Shown: positions 25,646 to 35,083, counted from the stretch's first letter. The stretch is DNA of 64,000 nucleotides from Pseudomonadota bacterium (GCA_023398955.1 JAEWRL010000026.1:1-64000), one strand, 5' to 3'. Translations and numbers: made by a program. Notes: a model not told the origin generated them from the letters alone.

Positions 25646-28222
25646 ATGGCGGCTCAGCGCCCACCCGGGCCCCAGGCTCGCCCGCTGATCAGCGGACGCA
25701 GCCTGCGACGTGAACTCGTGACCCTGCCGGTCGTCGCCATCCTGGCCATCGGCTTCGCCGCCGCTGCAGCCCTCTACTTCGTGATGCGTAGCTACAGCCT
25801 ACGTCAGGCCGAAGCCTATCGCAGCGAGCAGCTGGTCGAGCGTCGGCAGGGGCTCAAAGACATGGTTGATACCGCTTTCGCTGCCCTCCAGACTCAGTAC
25901 GAATCAGCTCGGGAGTCCGCGACGCTCGAGAAGCAGTTCGGTCCCCAGCTGATGAGCGTGATCGATGCAGCAGAATCCATCGTGCGCCGCCATTTGCGTC
26001 CCGGCCTCACTGGGGCGCGTCTGGAGGAGGCGCAGGCGCAAGCGCTAGCCGGTCTGAACCAGCTGCGATACGGGGCGAGGGACGGGGCTGGCCTTCGGAC
26101 TGGGTATGTCTGGGTCAACGACATGAGCGAACCCACACCGCGCATGGTCATGCACCCGATGCAGCCGAGCCTGGATGGTGAGATTCTTGATTCACCCTCC
26201 TTCCACTGCGCCCTCGGCAACAGCAAGACCAACCTTTTTGTCGCGTTTCGCGAGGTGTGCAAGGAGCACGGGGAGGGCTTCGTCGACTACCTGTGGCCCA
26301 AGCCACGGCAGAGCGTGCCACAACCGAAGCTCTCTTACGTGCGGTTGATCCCCGAGTGGGGCTGGGTCCTCGGTACTGGGGTGTATGTCGACGACGCTCT
26401 CCAGCAAGCAAAGGCGCAAGCCCTCGAACAGATGAGCGGCATGCGCTACGGAGCGCCAGAGTCAGACGAGGGGGCGCGGCCCGGCTATTTCTGGGTCAAC
26501 GACGTCGGCCGTCCCTACCCCACCATGGTGATGCACCCCGTCAAACCAGAACTGGACGGTAAAGAGCTCTCCTTCAAGGAGTTCAACGTCGTGCGCGGGA
26601 CCGGAGAGAACCTATTTCGCGCCTTCGTCGACGCGGTACATAAGGACCGAGATGGTGACGGCCGGGCCGAGGGTGATGGCTACGTGGAGTACCTCTGGCC
26701 GAAACCGGGCCGAGACGCGCCACAGCCCAAGCTCTCCTACGTGCGCCTCTACGAGCCGCTCGGTTGGGTTGTCGGCACGGGGCTCTACATCGACGACATC
26801 GACGAAGCGGTCGCTGTCAAGCAGGCTAGTCTGGACCGGCAGATCCACGCCCTGCTGCTCTGGTTCGTGCCCCTGCTCCTTGCCGGCTGCGGCGCCCTAG
26901 CTGCTCTGATACGGTGGCGCGCCAAGACACGCATGGTCGCGCCGCTGCAGTGCCTGGTGACAGCCATCGACAAGCTGGCTCAAGGGGATGCTGCCGGGGC
27001 GCGAGCGCTCTCAGAGGGGTGTGGGAGCCAGCGGACTGTCGACACGCTGAAGCAAGTGCACTTCGCGATGGCGCGCATGGCACGCGGCCTCGAGTCTCGC
27101 TCCGCCACGCTGATCGAAGTTGGCCAAGGCAACCTCGATCAACGGGTAGAGCTGGCTTCGACCAGTGATACCCTAGGCATGGGTGTGCGGCGCGTCGTCG
27201 AGGACTTGGGTGACGTCGTCAGGCTCATCAAGGGTAACTCCGACACGGTGGGTCGATCCGCCCAGGGCCTCGAGCAGATCTCCGCGCGGATGACCGAGGA
27301 GACGCACACCATGACGAAACAATCTGGCGCCCTCGCGGGCATCAGCGACGAAGTGTCGGAGGAGCTCACCGCCGTCGCCGCCAATGCGCAACAGATGTCC
27401 GCCACTGTGGCCAGCGTCGCCTCGGCCATCGAGCAGCTGGCCGCCTCGGTGGCTGAAACCGGACACCGGGCGCGGCGCGGTGAGGAGATTTCGGGCGAAG
27501 CGGTCGCCACGGCACGGACCGCCGGCGAGCGTATTCAGGCGCTGGGCGCGGGCGCGAGCGAGATAGGTCAGGTTACCGAGGTCATCAAGGGTATCGCACG
27601 CCAGACGAACTTGCTCGCGCTCAACGCCACCATCGAAGCTGCCTCCGCGGGCGAGGCTGGTCGCGCCTTCGCTGTCGTTGCGAAGGAGATCAAGGATCTC
27701 GCCTCCCGCTCTGCGAAGGCGGCGCAGCAGATTGGCACTAGGATCGGCAACGTTCAGACCCACACGGAAGAGGCCATTCGGTTCATCGCGGACGTCTCTG
27801 CGATCATCGACAAGTTGACCGAATCCATGACCGAGATTGCAACGGCGGTCGACCATCAGAAGCGCACCGCGGCCGATATCGCGCACAACGTGCAGGCGTT
27901 GGATGTCGGCGCCGGCCAGGTTGCCGTCAGTATGTCGCGCGCGGCACAGCGCGGCTCGGAGATGTCTAGCAGCGTTGGCGACGTCGACCATGCCGTCTCC
28001 GCGACGCGACGCGGCGTGGATCAGATCCACGACAGCGCGAGCCAGCTCTCGCGGGTCGCCACCGAACTAGCCCGCGCCGTCGATCGTTTTCGCCTGCGTG
28101 GCGAGGAGGACCCGGTGAGGTCGTCAGCCAAACCCGCCGGGTTGCGTCTGGATGGACCGTTGCCGCGATTGCCATCGAGGGGCAAGACACAGCCCCGAAC
28201 CAAACCCTCAATGACAGGTTGA
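25646..28222 (+). CDS. Methyl-accepting chemotaxis protein with two Cache domains
   Basis: An 858-residue receptor. One N-terminal membrane helix (about 22-42) is followed by two tandem sCache_2-type sensor domains. Both end in a near-identical motif: PKLSYVRLIPEWGWVLGTGVYVDD, read in two parts around residue 245, and SYVRLYEPLGWVVGTGLYIDD around residue 375. A second helix (about 395-415) and a HAMP-like region follow. The signalling domain has the hairpin tip IARQTNLLALNATIEAASAG. The second Cache contains an inserted DRDGDGRAEGDG loop. Such domains usually bind small organic acids. The start at 25646 has GGGGAGAGG directly upstream; an in-frame ATG at 25562 would put 28 extra residues before the membrane helix. 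No che genes are near, so it joins a pathway encoded elsewhere. Confidence 0.85.
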   Translation: MAAQRPPGPQARPLISGRSLRRELVTLPVVAILAIGFAAAAALYFVMRSYSLRQAEAYRSEQLVERRQGLKDMVDTAFAALQTQYESARESATLEKQFGPQLMSVIDAAESIVRRHLRPGLTGARLEEAQAQALAGLNQLRYGARDGAGLRTGYVWVNDMSEPTPRMVMHPMQPSLDGEILDSPSFHCALGNSKTNLFVAFREVCKEHGEGFVDYLWPKPRQSVPQPKLSYVRLIPEWGWVLGTGVYVDDALQQAKAQALEQMSGMRYGAPESDEGARPGYFWVNDVGRPYPTMVMHPVKPELDGKELSFKEFNVVRGTGENLFRAFVDAVHKDRDGDGRAEGDGYVEYLWPKPGRDAPQPKLSYVRLYEPLGWVVGTGLYIDDIDEAVAVKQASLDRQIHALLLWFVPLLLAGCGALAALIRWRAKTRMVAPLQCLVTAIDKLAQGDAAGARALSEGCGSQRTVDTLKQVHFAMARMARGLESRSATLIEVGQGNLDQRVELASTSDTLGMGVRRVVEDLGDVVRLIKGNSDTVGRSAQGLEQISARMTEETHTMTKQSGALAGISDEVSEELTAVAANAQQMSATVASVASAIEQLAASVAETGHRARRGEEISGEAVATARTAGERIQALGAGASEIGQVTEVIKGIARQTNLLALNATIEAASAGEAGRAFAVVAKEIKDLASRSAKAAQQIGTRIGNVQTHTEEAIRFIADVSAIIDKLTESMTEIATAVDHQKRTAADIAHNVQALDVGAGQVAVSMSRAAQRGSEMSSSVGDVDHAVSATRRGVDQIHDSASQLSRVATELARAVDRFRLRGEEDPVRSSAKPAGLRLDGPLPRLPSRGKTQPRTKPSMTG

Positions 28223-28804
28223 TGAGTACTACTGTCCCTAGTACTTAGAACTGCAAAGGCGCACGACGCGGCTAGGGGGCTCTCCATTTCTGGTTTGCAT
28301 AGGTCGACAAAGACCTGATACTGCGAGGTTGCTGACGGAAAGGTGGTCCAGAGGGCCACGGTCAGCCAGGTTGAGTAAAGCGCAAGCTACCGTCTCGACG
28401 AGAAGGGCAGCAAAACAGTTGACGTCGAGCCCGACTCATAGTCGGGCTCCGGGCACCTCCGTGCCCTGGGTTCGGACTCGAATCCCTCCTTTGAAGACGA
28501 CTCCGTAGTCTGTGACCATCATGACCCCCACGGTCTGCGCGCGGTCCTCTCGTCCACCAGCGGCTCCGCTCCGCTCCGCTCCGCGGCCGGCCTGGCACGG
28601 TTCACGCCGGGTGGAGCCGGTGCTCGCTTCGGTCTCAGCGGCTCCTTCGACCGGCTGGAAACGGCGCTCGAGCGCCAGTTCGACCCAGCTCATGTGCTCT
28701 CGTGCGCCACTAGTGGAATTATTAATGCCGCAGGTGTGGTGAACCCGCCTGAAAGATGGCTGCTTTCATGGAACAATAGGACCCCGCAAGGGAATGAGAG
28801 GACG
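28223..28804. other. Non-coding interval with hairpins, otherwise unassigned
   Basis: A 582-base gap between the chemoreceptor and the BNR_4 lipoprotein. It contains the structured cluster at 28331-28486 and a short GCTCC-rich run near 28563-28584. No protein-coding signal is convincing in it. Confidence 0.5.
28331..28486. ncRNA. Candidate structured RNA (cluster of hairpins)
   Basis: Four inverted repeats in 156 bases. GCTGAC (28331) pairs with GTCAGC (28361), enclosing GTGGTCC/GGGCCAC. GAGCCCGACT-CAT-AGTCGGGCTC (28427-28449) is a perfect 10-bp stem. GGGCAC-CTCC-GTGCCC spans 28451-28466. GGGTTCG-GACT-CGAATCCC (28468-28486) has one bulge. The last three are adjacent, like the anticodon arm, long variable arm and T-arm of a class II tRNA. 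However, the T-arm is six bases too long and no D-arm or acceptor is visible. It could be an unknown RNA, a tRNA-like relic or an attachment site. The strand is undecided. Confidence 0.35.
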
Positions 28805-30697
28805 ATGGAAACGCGCTCCGGGCTTTGGTGTGGGTTGGTGCTGGCGATTAGCGGCGGTTTGGCGGCGTGCGGATCGGATGGAGATCCAACGGGCGACTCG
28901 TCAGGTGGCTCGGGTTCTCCGACCAATGCCGTCGGCGGGAGCGCCACGGGCGGTGCGACGAGCACCGGCGGGACGGCGGCGAATCTCGGCGGTGCGGTGC
29001 CGAGTGCCGGCGGCGCGCAGCCGAATACCGGTGGCTCGCTGCCTGCCACGGGCGGTGCCGGAGGCACGGGGACGAACGCTGGCGGGACGGCGGCGAACAC
29101 GGGCGGTGTTAGCGGCACCCCGATGAACACCGGCGGCGCCCCGATGAGTACGGGCGGCGCCCAAGCGCTCGGCGGAGCCGGGGGAGCGGCCTTCGGCGGC
29201 TCGGTATCGACAGGCGGCGGTACACAGGCTGGAGCGGGCGGGAGCGAGGCAGGGAACGGTGGTTCGGGCCCCGGCATGGCCGGCAGTGACGCGGGCGCCG
29301 CTGGTATGGACGCTGGCGCAGGCGGCGCGGCTCTCGGCGGCGGCGGCGCGAGCGCTGGTGCGGCGGGTACCGACACGCAGGAAGACCCCGTGTGTCCCTA
29401 TAATGGGGGGGCGCAGCCGCAGGGCCAGAACTGGGTCAGCGGGGAGATGCTAGAGTTCAACGACGATGGGGGCTGGTGTTGGTATCAGGATGAGCGAGTC
29501 ATCGTCGATCAAGAAGCCGGGAAGCTCATCATTGCGTCGGTCGCCAGCAATGGCAGCCGCAGCAAGCGCGTCGAAGTCACGCATTGGGATCTCGCAACGC
29601 GGAGGGGGGAGCGTCACCACCTGGCCACGATGGGCTACACGGACGACCACGACGTCGCGGCGCTCGTGAAGCGGCCTGAGGGCGGATACGCAGCCATGTG
29701 GGCTGGTCACAATGACGACTGCAACAGCTACTACAGCGTCTACGATGGTAACGCCTGGTCGAGCTCCAGGTCCTTTGCTTGGCCGGAGTGCCCAACGTCC
29801 AGCGGCAAGAAGATCACCTATGCCAATATGTGGTATCTAGGTGATACGATATATAGCTACGTTCGCTCCATCGACACGAGTCCTCACTACCTCTTCTCTC
29901 GAGACGGTGGCAACTCCTGGAGCTTGGGGGGGCGGCTGACCTCCACGCCCCAAGTTGGGTACGTGGCGGGTTACTACAAGTACTGGGGCAACAACGTCGA
30001 CAGGATCGATTTCTTCGGTACGGAAGCGCACCCGCGTGACAACGACAACAGCCTCTACCACGGCTATATCCAAGACGGCAAAATCTACAGGTCCGATGGT
30101 GGTCAAGCAGTCGACAACGACTTCTCCGACAGATCGGCGCAGCAAGTCAGCTCGTACACGAAGGTCTTTGCGACAGGTACAACGATCAATGGAGTTCGTT
30201 TGGAGCATATGTGGAACGCCGATCTCGTGCGCTACGATGACGGCACGATCGCAGCCATTGGTACTGGTCGCGTTTCCGGCACCGGCTCCGACGACCCAGA
30301 CAAGCGCCTGCTCTACTTCCGCTTCGACGGTTCGACGTGGGCCACCACCTACTTGGCGAAGGCGGGAACGAAGCTCTACAGCAGCGAGCAGGACTACACG
30401 GGGCTTGGAGCGCTGCATCCGGACAATCCGCACGTCATCTACATCTCGACACCCTATGACCCGCGCACCGATGAGGGCGCGTTCGGAGGCAAGAAGGAAA
30501 TCTGGAAGGGCGTAACCTGTGATGATGGCGCTACCTTCGATTGGGAGCCGGTTACCGCGAACTCGCAGGTCGACAACCTGCGGCCGGTCGTTCCCAAGTG
30601 GGATGCGGACCACACGGCGCTCTTGTGGCTGCGCGGCACATATACGTCGGCCCAGGCGTACAATTTCAAGGTGGTTGGGCTGATCGAAGAACGCTAA
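28805..30697 (+). CDS. Exported BNR_4-family lipoprotein (probable polysaccharide lyase)
   Basis: A 630-residue protein with a lipobox (GLAACG, Cys22) and a Gly/Ser/Thr/Ala-rich spacer to about residue 190. The C-terminal catalytic-type domain opens with GGWCWYQDERVIVD and continues with YTDDHDVAALV, MWAGHNDDCNSYYSV and SPHYLFSRDGGNSW, the signature of the BNR_4 family. That family includes seven-bladed-propeller lyases acting on uronic-acid polysaccharides such as ulvan (PL24/PL25 types). GAGAGG precedes the ATG. A GH105 gene follows 46 bases later, and GH105 enzymes finish the unsaturated products of such lyases. Lyase activity is therefore a good inference, but the polymer is not proven. 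Confidence 0.7.
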   Translation: METRSGLWCGLVLAISGGLAACGSDGDPTGDSSGGSGSPTNAVGGSATGGATSTGGTAANLGGAVPSAGGAQPNTGGSLPATGGAGGTGTNAGGTAANTGGVSGTPMNTGGAPMSTGGAQALGGAGGAAFGGSVSTGGGTQAGAGGSEAGNGGSGPGMAGSDAGAAGMDAGAGGAALGGGGASAGAAGTDTQEDPVCPYNGGAQPQGQNWVSGEMLEFNDDGGWCWYQDERVIVDQEAGKLIIASVASNGSRSKRVEVTHWDLATRRGERHHLATMGYTDDHDVAALVKRPEGGYAAMWAGHNDDCNSYYSVYDGNAWSSSRSFAWPECPTSSGKKITYANMWYLGDTIYSYVRSIDTSPHYLFSRDGGNSWSLGGRLTSTPQVGYVAGYYKYWGNNVDRIDFFGTEAHPRDNDNSLYHGYIQDGKIYRSDGGQAVDNDFSDRSAQQVSSYTKVFATGTTINGVRLEHMWNADLVRYDDGTIAAIGTGRVSGTGSDDPDKRLLYFRFDGSTWATTYLAKAGTKLYSSEQDYTGLGALHPDNPHVIYISTPYDPRTDEGAFGGKKEIWKGVTCDDGATFDWEPVTANSQVDNLRPVVPKWDADHTALLWLRGTYTSAQAYNFKVVGLIEER

Positions 30698-30743
30698 GAG
30701 TCATCCTTCCGGACACACTCATCTGAAGAGAGGTTCATTGACC

Positions 30744-32441
30744 ATGGGATCTGGGAACACCGCCTGTCGAACAATCAACCGGAAGCGGCTCGGCAGCTTC
30801 GCTCGCCACGTCTTCATGCTGAGCGTCGTGGGCTATCCCTTGGCTTGTACCTCCGATGGCAACGGTGACTCGGGTGCCGTTGGCGGCGCCTCAGGATTCA
30901 CGAACCAGCCAGGTGCCGGAGGGGGCTCGCAAAGCGGTAGCGGCGGCGGTAGCGCCGTTGGCGTCGGCGGTGCGAGCGGAGGAGCCGTTGGTGCAGGCGG
31001 TGCCGCACCTGGAGTGGGCGGTGCAAGCGTCGGATCTGGCGGCGTAGGTCCAGGGTTTGGCGGAAGCGTGGGCTTCGGCGGGGGAATTCCGGGAACTGGC
31101 GGCGCAAGCGGAGGAGCTGTGGGTACTGGAGGCACCGTGCCTGGCGTGGGCGGCGCGAGCGGCGGAACGCCTGCCACGGGCGGTTCAGAGCTCGGTGGCA
31201 CGAGCGGCGGAACCAGCGGGTCCGACGGTGGAGTCCCTGGTCTAGGTGGCTCGAGCGGTGGAACGGCAGGAACACCAGCGGGCGGCAGCGATTTGTCAGC
31301 GGGTGGAGCCGGCGCCGGCGGGGCCGTCGGCGAGCCGTGCGCAGATGAGTGCTTGGACCAGTGTCTCGAGTGGGGAGGAACGGAGCGCGACGGTAGCTGC
31401 GAAGGGGCGCGAGTTTGCTGCGAAGGGGCCACCGTCCCTGCCGTCAATCCCTTGGCACACCTCGTCTCTTCCGCTGAAGAAGTGGGGCTCTTACTCGCCG
31501 AACGCTTCAATCGGCAGGCGCTTGCCTTCAACTCCGTGGCAAATCTGCCCGGCGATGGCTACAAGACGGCCTGCGAGTGGTACGGGGCGCTCGCTGTCGC
31601 GAACCTGACGGGTCGTCAAGACCTCCTGAACTCGCTCGTCACCAAGTTCGACCCCCTCAAAGCCAACTTCGTCAACGCCATGACGGGCGGAGAAGCGCAT
31701 GTCGACCGCTACATCTTCGGGATGGTGCCGCTCGAGATCTACCTCCAAACTGGCGATGAAAGCTATCTGTCACTGGGGACGGAGGTCGCTGACAGGCAGC
31801 AGGTTACGAACCAGACTCGTGACGCAATCGATGACATGTTCATGATGACGGGTCTGCAGCTGGAGGCGTATCGCGCGACGGGTGATGACAAGTACATCGA
31901 ATTCATGGCCCAGACGATGGTCGATTACCTCGGTGCGCAGCAATCGAACGGGCTCTTCTATCATAATGTGACTCAGGCACCTGTGCATTGGGGTCGCGGC
32001 AACGGTTGGTTCGCCGCGGGAATGGCCGAGATTATGAGGGATCTCGAGCCGGGCTCCTATCCAGCCATCGAGGAGGGGTACGAGCGCATGATGGAAGGTT
32101 TGCTTGCCTATCAAGGGGTGAATGGACTCTGGTATCAGGTCCTGGATATGCCTGAACACGCCAGCAACTGGGAGGAGAGCTCTGGTTCGGCCATGTTCAC
32201 CTACGCGATGGTGGCTGGGGTCAGGCGCGGTGTACTCGATGCGGAGACGTACGTTCCGGTGATCGAGGCCGCATGGGCAGGACTGCAGAGCAAGATCTCG
32301 GGTCAGGGCGACGTCAGGGATATCTGTGTAGGTACCTGGTACAAGAACAACGCTCAAGAATACATGGCCCTGACGCGACTCACGGGGGATGGTCACGGTC
32401 AGGCCCCCGTTCTCTGGATAGCGGCGGAGTTGCTCCGCTAG
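30744..32441 (+). CDS. GH105 unsaturated glucuronyl/rhamnogalacturonyl hydrolase lipoprotein
   Basis: A 565-residue protein. The signal ends in PLACTS, and a Gly/Ala/Ser-rich spacer with repeated VGGASGG motifs fills residues 45-190. A Cys block (CADECLDQCLEWGG) is followed by an alpha/alpha-barrel of about 350 residues. GH105 landmarks are HVDRYIFGMVPLEIYLQTGD, DAIDDMFMMTGLQLEAY (catalytic Asp candidate) and HWGRGNGWFAAGMAEIM. The family removes unsaturated uronic acid from the non-reducing ends left by lyases, which fits the gene upstream. The ATG at 30744 has AGAGAGG about ten bases before it. It is probably held on the outer surface. Confidence 0.8.
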   Translation: MGSGNTACRTINRKRLGSFARHVFMLSVVGYPLACTSDGNGDSGAVGGASGFTNQPGAGGGSQSGSGGGSAVGVGGASGGAVGAGGAAPGVGGASVGSGGVGPGFGGSVGFGGGIPGTGGASGGAVGTGGTVPGVGGASGGTPATGGSELGGTSGGTSGSDGGVPGLGGSSGGTAGTPAGGSDLSAGGAGAGGAVGEPCADECLDQCLEWGGTERDGSCEGARVCCEGATVPAVNPLAHLVSSAEEVGLLLAERFNRQALAFNSVANLPGDGYKTACEWYGALAVANLTGRQDLLNSLVTKFDPLKANFVNAMTGGEAHVDRYIFGMVPLEIYLQTGDESYLSLGTEVADRQQVTNQTRDAIDDMFMMTGLQLEAYRATGDDKYIEFMAQTMVDYLGAQQSNGLFYHNVTQAPVHWGRGNGWFAAGMAEIMRDLEPGSYPAIEEGYERMMEGLLAYQGVNGLWYQVLDMPEHASNWEESSGSAMFTYAMVAGVRRGVLDAETYVPVIEAAWAGLQSKISGQGDVRDICVGTWYKNNAQEYMALTRLTGDGHGQAPVLWIAAELLR

Positions 32442-32826
32442 CGGGGGTAGGTTTCGTGCCGCGCGATGATGATGCAGCGCGGCGTGTAATCCTTGGGAGC
32501 TCGCCGTCACGAGCACGGGTTGGGTTCCAGTAGGAACGAAGCGGGAGCGCGCTCCACGGGGTACCCCGCCGACGGGGGCCGTACCAAGAAAGTACCTGCT
32601 GCTGTGAATTGCGAGCGCGCCGGCTTGCCTTCATGAGGACCACCGCATTGGTGGGCGTGTGAAAAAAACCAGCGCTGAGGAGCGCGCGGGGAGGCTCCGG
32701 GTCCGCTGATGGCGGCTGGGGGTTTACCTCTCCGTTAAGGCCTGCTACCGTACCCGATAACTCGGAGCCGGGAGCGGTCTTCGAGCATGCAATGTGGCTA
32801 TGCCGCGCATGGGGAGTGTCGTTGAT
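32442..32826. other. Intergenic gap after the GH105 gene
   Basis: 385 bases. Apart from the hairpin at 32458-32483 I see nothing; it should contain the promoter of the RCC1 lipoprotein gene. Confidence 0.4.
32458..32483 (+). terminator. Terminator-like hairpin after the GH105 gene
   Basis: GCCGCGC (32458-32464) pairs with GCGCGGC (32477-32483) around a 12-base loop, and three more pairs with G-U wobbles extend it outward. It lies 17 bases after the stop. No T-tract. Confidence 0.4.
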
Positions 32827-35049
32827 ATGGCAGATGTACGGCGGCGGTCTGGGATCGCGGTGCTGGCAGTCGTCGCGATTGCCTGCGGGGGAGAGGACTT
32901 CACCAGCATTGAGGCGGCGGGCACGGCTGGTCTTGCAGGGGCGAGAGCCGCCTCGTTGGCGGGCGGCGCGGGGACCGCGTCGGGCGGCGCCCCACACATT
33001 TCGGGCGGAACGGCCAACGGGGGGGCACCGGCTGACGGTGGTACTGGAGAGGCGGGGTCGGGATTGCAGGGAGGGCTCGATCGCCCGCCGGGAGGCGGAG
33101 CGGGGATCGTTGACTCCAACGGTGGAGCCTCGGGCGGTGCGTCGAGCGGCGGAGCCCTAATTGGAGGAGCACCGAGCGGCGGAGCGCCAAGCGGCGTGAC
33201 ATCGGACGGCGGGACATCGGACGGCGGGACATCGGACGGCGGGGTTTCGAACGGCGGGGTTTCGAACGGCGGGACGTCGAGTGGCGGAACGTCGAGTGGC
33301 GGAACGTCGAGTGGTGGAACCTCGAGCGGTGGAACCTCGAGCGGTGGAACCTCGAGCGGCGGAACCTCGAGCGGTGGCGCCGTCGACCCGAGTTGCGAGG
33401 CTGGCCCGCTCCTGGATTGCCCCTGCACGACGAGCGGCGCGCTCGCTTGCAACGGATCCAATCAGAAAGTGCAGTTGATCTGTAGGGGCGGCGTCTGGGA
33501 ATTCAGTGACAGCTGCTCGTCCACCGAGAACTGCGATCAACGGACGGGCGCCTGCGAGGCCATTGTTGCTGGTTGTGCGAACCTGGCGCCCGGTGCCACA
33601 TTCTGCGAAGCGCCCGATATCCGTCACACCTGCGGCGAAGACCGTACCGACACCACTACCGAGACTTGCGGGGGGATCTGCCAGAATGGCGCCTGCCGGG
33701 TCGCCGTTTGTGGTGACGGAAAGGTGAGTGCCGGCGAAGAGTGTGACGATGGCAACGACGCCATCGCGGACGGTTGCGAGCCCGGCACCTGCAGGATCTC
33801 CCGCGTTGTCCAGTTGGCGCTCGGTACCTCCCACACCTGCGCGCTACTGACAGGAGGGCACGTCCGCTGCTGGGGTGACAACGCGTACAATCAGCTGGGC
33901 CTCGGCCACACCAACTCGCGTGGGGACTACCTGCCCTACGAGATGGGACCCGTGGATCTCGGGGGCAGCGGTATTGCCGTCAAGGTTGTGGCGGCGGGCA
34001 ACACGACCTGCGCCCTCCTGAGCGATGCCACGTTGCGCTGCTGGGGTGAGAACACTTACGGTCAACTCGGTCGAGGGAACAAGGAGAGCTACTTCGGGAG
34101 TACCCCGAACACCCTCGGCGCAGTTCCGGTAGGGGGGCGCGCCGGCGGCGCCGAGCTCGACGTCGTCGACGTGGCAACTGGCGGCGGGTCGACGTGCGCC
34201 TTGCTCGAAGGCGGCATCGTGAAATGCTGGGGTGGGAACCACTACGGGCAGCTCGGCGCGGGCGAGGATACTGACTTCAGCGCCACGACGGTTCCCGAAG
34301 ACATTCCCGACGTGGATGTCGGCGGGACGGCGATTGGGATTGGCGTGGGTGGTGCTCACGCCTGTGCCCTTCTCAGTACCGGGCGCCTGCGCTGCTGGGG
34401 CGAGAACTACTACGGGCAGCTCGGGGGAATCGTTGACAAGAACTCTTTGGTTGGTGATGACGAGAAGCCGAGCGAGGTTTCCCTCATCCCGACCGACCCG
34501 TCTACGACTGTCTCGTCGTTCACGACTGGTGGTAACCACACTTGCGCGCTCTTGGCCAACGGGCACCTCGAGTGCTGGGGGCGCAACAGTGTTGGGCAGC
34601 TGGGCATCGGAAACACGACGGATATCGGTGACACGATGAGCGAGTCGCCCCTGGATGGTGAGGTGTTTCTGGACGGTGCCGAGGTGCGGAGCGTGACGGC
34701 GACGAGTAATCACACCTGCATGACCTTCGTGTCGAACGGCGGGGTGCGCTGCTGGGGAAACAACACTGCGGCGCAGCTCGGCTATCCCCACACGGCGCAC
34801 CAAGGCGGCACCGACTCGACGATCCCCATCAATCTCCCGGACATTGCTTTCGGAGAAGGTGTCACGGCGACGGCAGTGTTCCCGGGTGAGCTTCATACCT
34901 GCGCCATACTCAGTACCCACGCCGTCAAGTGCTGGGGCCGTAACGACAAAGGACAAATAGGTTTCGGATTCGTTACTACCGGCTCGCCCACGTACATCGG
35001 CGGGTCCGGTCAGACGCCGAATCTGCTGGAGCCGATACGGGTCTTTTAG
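32827..35049 (+). CDS. RCC1-repeat lipoprotein with Gly-rich spacer
   Basis: A 740-residue protein. A signal with lipobox VAIACG (Cys21) is followed by a spacer to about residue 185. The spacer consists largely of GGTSS and GGTSD five-residue repeats encoded by 15-base units. A Cys-rich segment follows (LDCPCTTSGALACNGSNQ, then VCGDGKVSAGEECDDGND, one myxobacterial Cys repeat). Then come about seven RCC1-type blades with the pattern H.CALL..G.VRCWG.N..GQLG. This folds as a beta-propeller and probably binds a surface partner. The closest relative in the window is the gene at 37557. An alternative ATG lies at 32800; I prefer 32827 because it gives a compact signal peptide. Confidence 0.75.
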   Translation: MADVRRRSGIAVLAVVAIACGGEDFTSIEAAGTAGLAGARAASLAGGAGTASGGAPHISGGTANGGAPADGGTGEAGSGLQGGLDRPPGGGAGIVDSNGGASGGASSGGALIGGAPSGGAPSGVTSDGGTSDGGTSDGGVSNGGVSNGGTSSGGTSSGGTSSGGTSSGGTSSGGTSSGGTSSGGAVDPSCEAGPLLDCPCTTSGALACNGSNQKVQLICRGGVWEFSDSCSSTENCDQRTGACEAIVAGCANLAPGATFCEAPDIRHTCGEDRTDTTTETCGGICQNGACRVAVCGDGKVSAGEECDDGNDAIADGCEPGTCRISRVVQLALGTSHTCALLTGGHVRCWGDNAYNQLGLGHTNSRGDYLPYEMGPVDLGGSGIAVKVVAAGNTTCALLSDATLRCWGENTYGQLGRGNKESYFGSTPNTLGAVPVGGRAGGAELDVVDVATGGGSTCALLEGGIVKCWGGNHYGQLGAGEDTDFSATTVPEDIPDVDVGGTAIGIGVGGAHACALLSTGRLRCWGENYYGQLGGIVDKNSLVGDDEKPSEVSLIPTDPSTTVSSFTTGGNHTCALLANGHLECWGRNSVGQLGIGNTTDIGDTMSESPLDGEVFLDGAEVRSVTATSNHTCMTFVSNGGVRCWGNNTAAQLGYPHTAHQGGTDSTIPINLPDIAFGEGVTATAVFPGELHTCAILSTHAVKCWGRNDKGQIGFGFVTTGSPTYIGGSGQTPNLLEPIRVF
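33190..33375. repeat. 15-bp minisatellite in the spacer of the RCC1 lipoprotein
   Basis: About a dozen tandem 15-base units of the types CGGGACATCGGACGG, GGGGTTTCGAACGGC, GGAACGTCGAGTGGC and GGAACCTCGAGCGGT. Identical neighbours occur in blocks, as expected from recent slippage or unequal exchange. All units are multiples of three bases, so length changes stay in frame. Confidence 0.85.
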
Positions 35050-35083
35050 GTTGGTATAGGTCTTCTGGTCGGCTTGGCCGCTG

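Noticed and set aside
28427..28486. Class II tRNA with anticodon CAT
   Set aside because: The anticodon-like and variable-arm-like hairpins are good, but the T-arm has six extra bases and no acceptor or D-arm can be formed.
28436..28693. Minus-strand frame ending in GGIRVRTQG-like sequence
   Set aside because: Such peptides are known artefacts of reading antisense to tRNA-like T-arms. It overlaps the hairpin cluster and has no other support.
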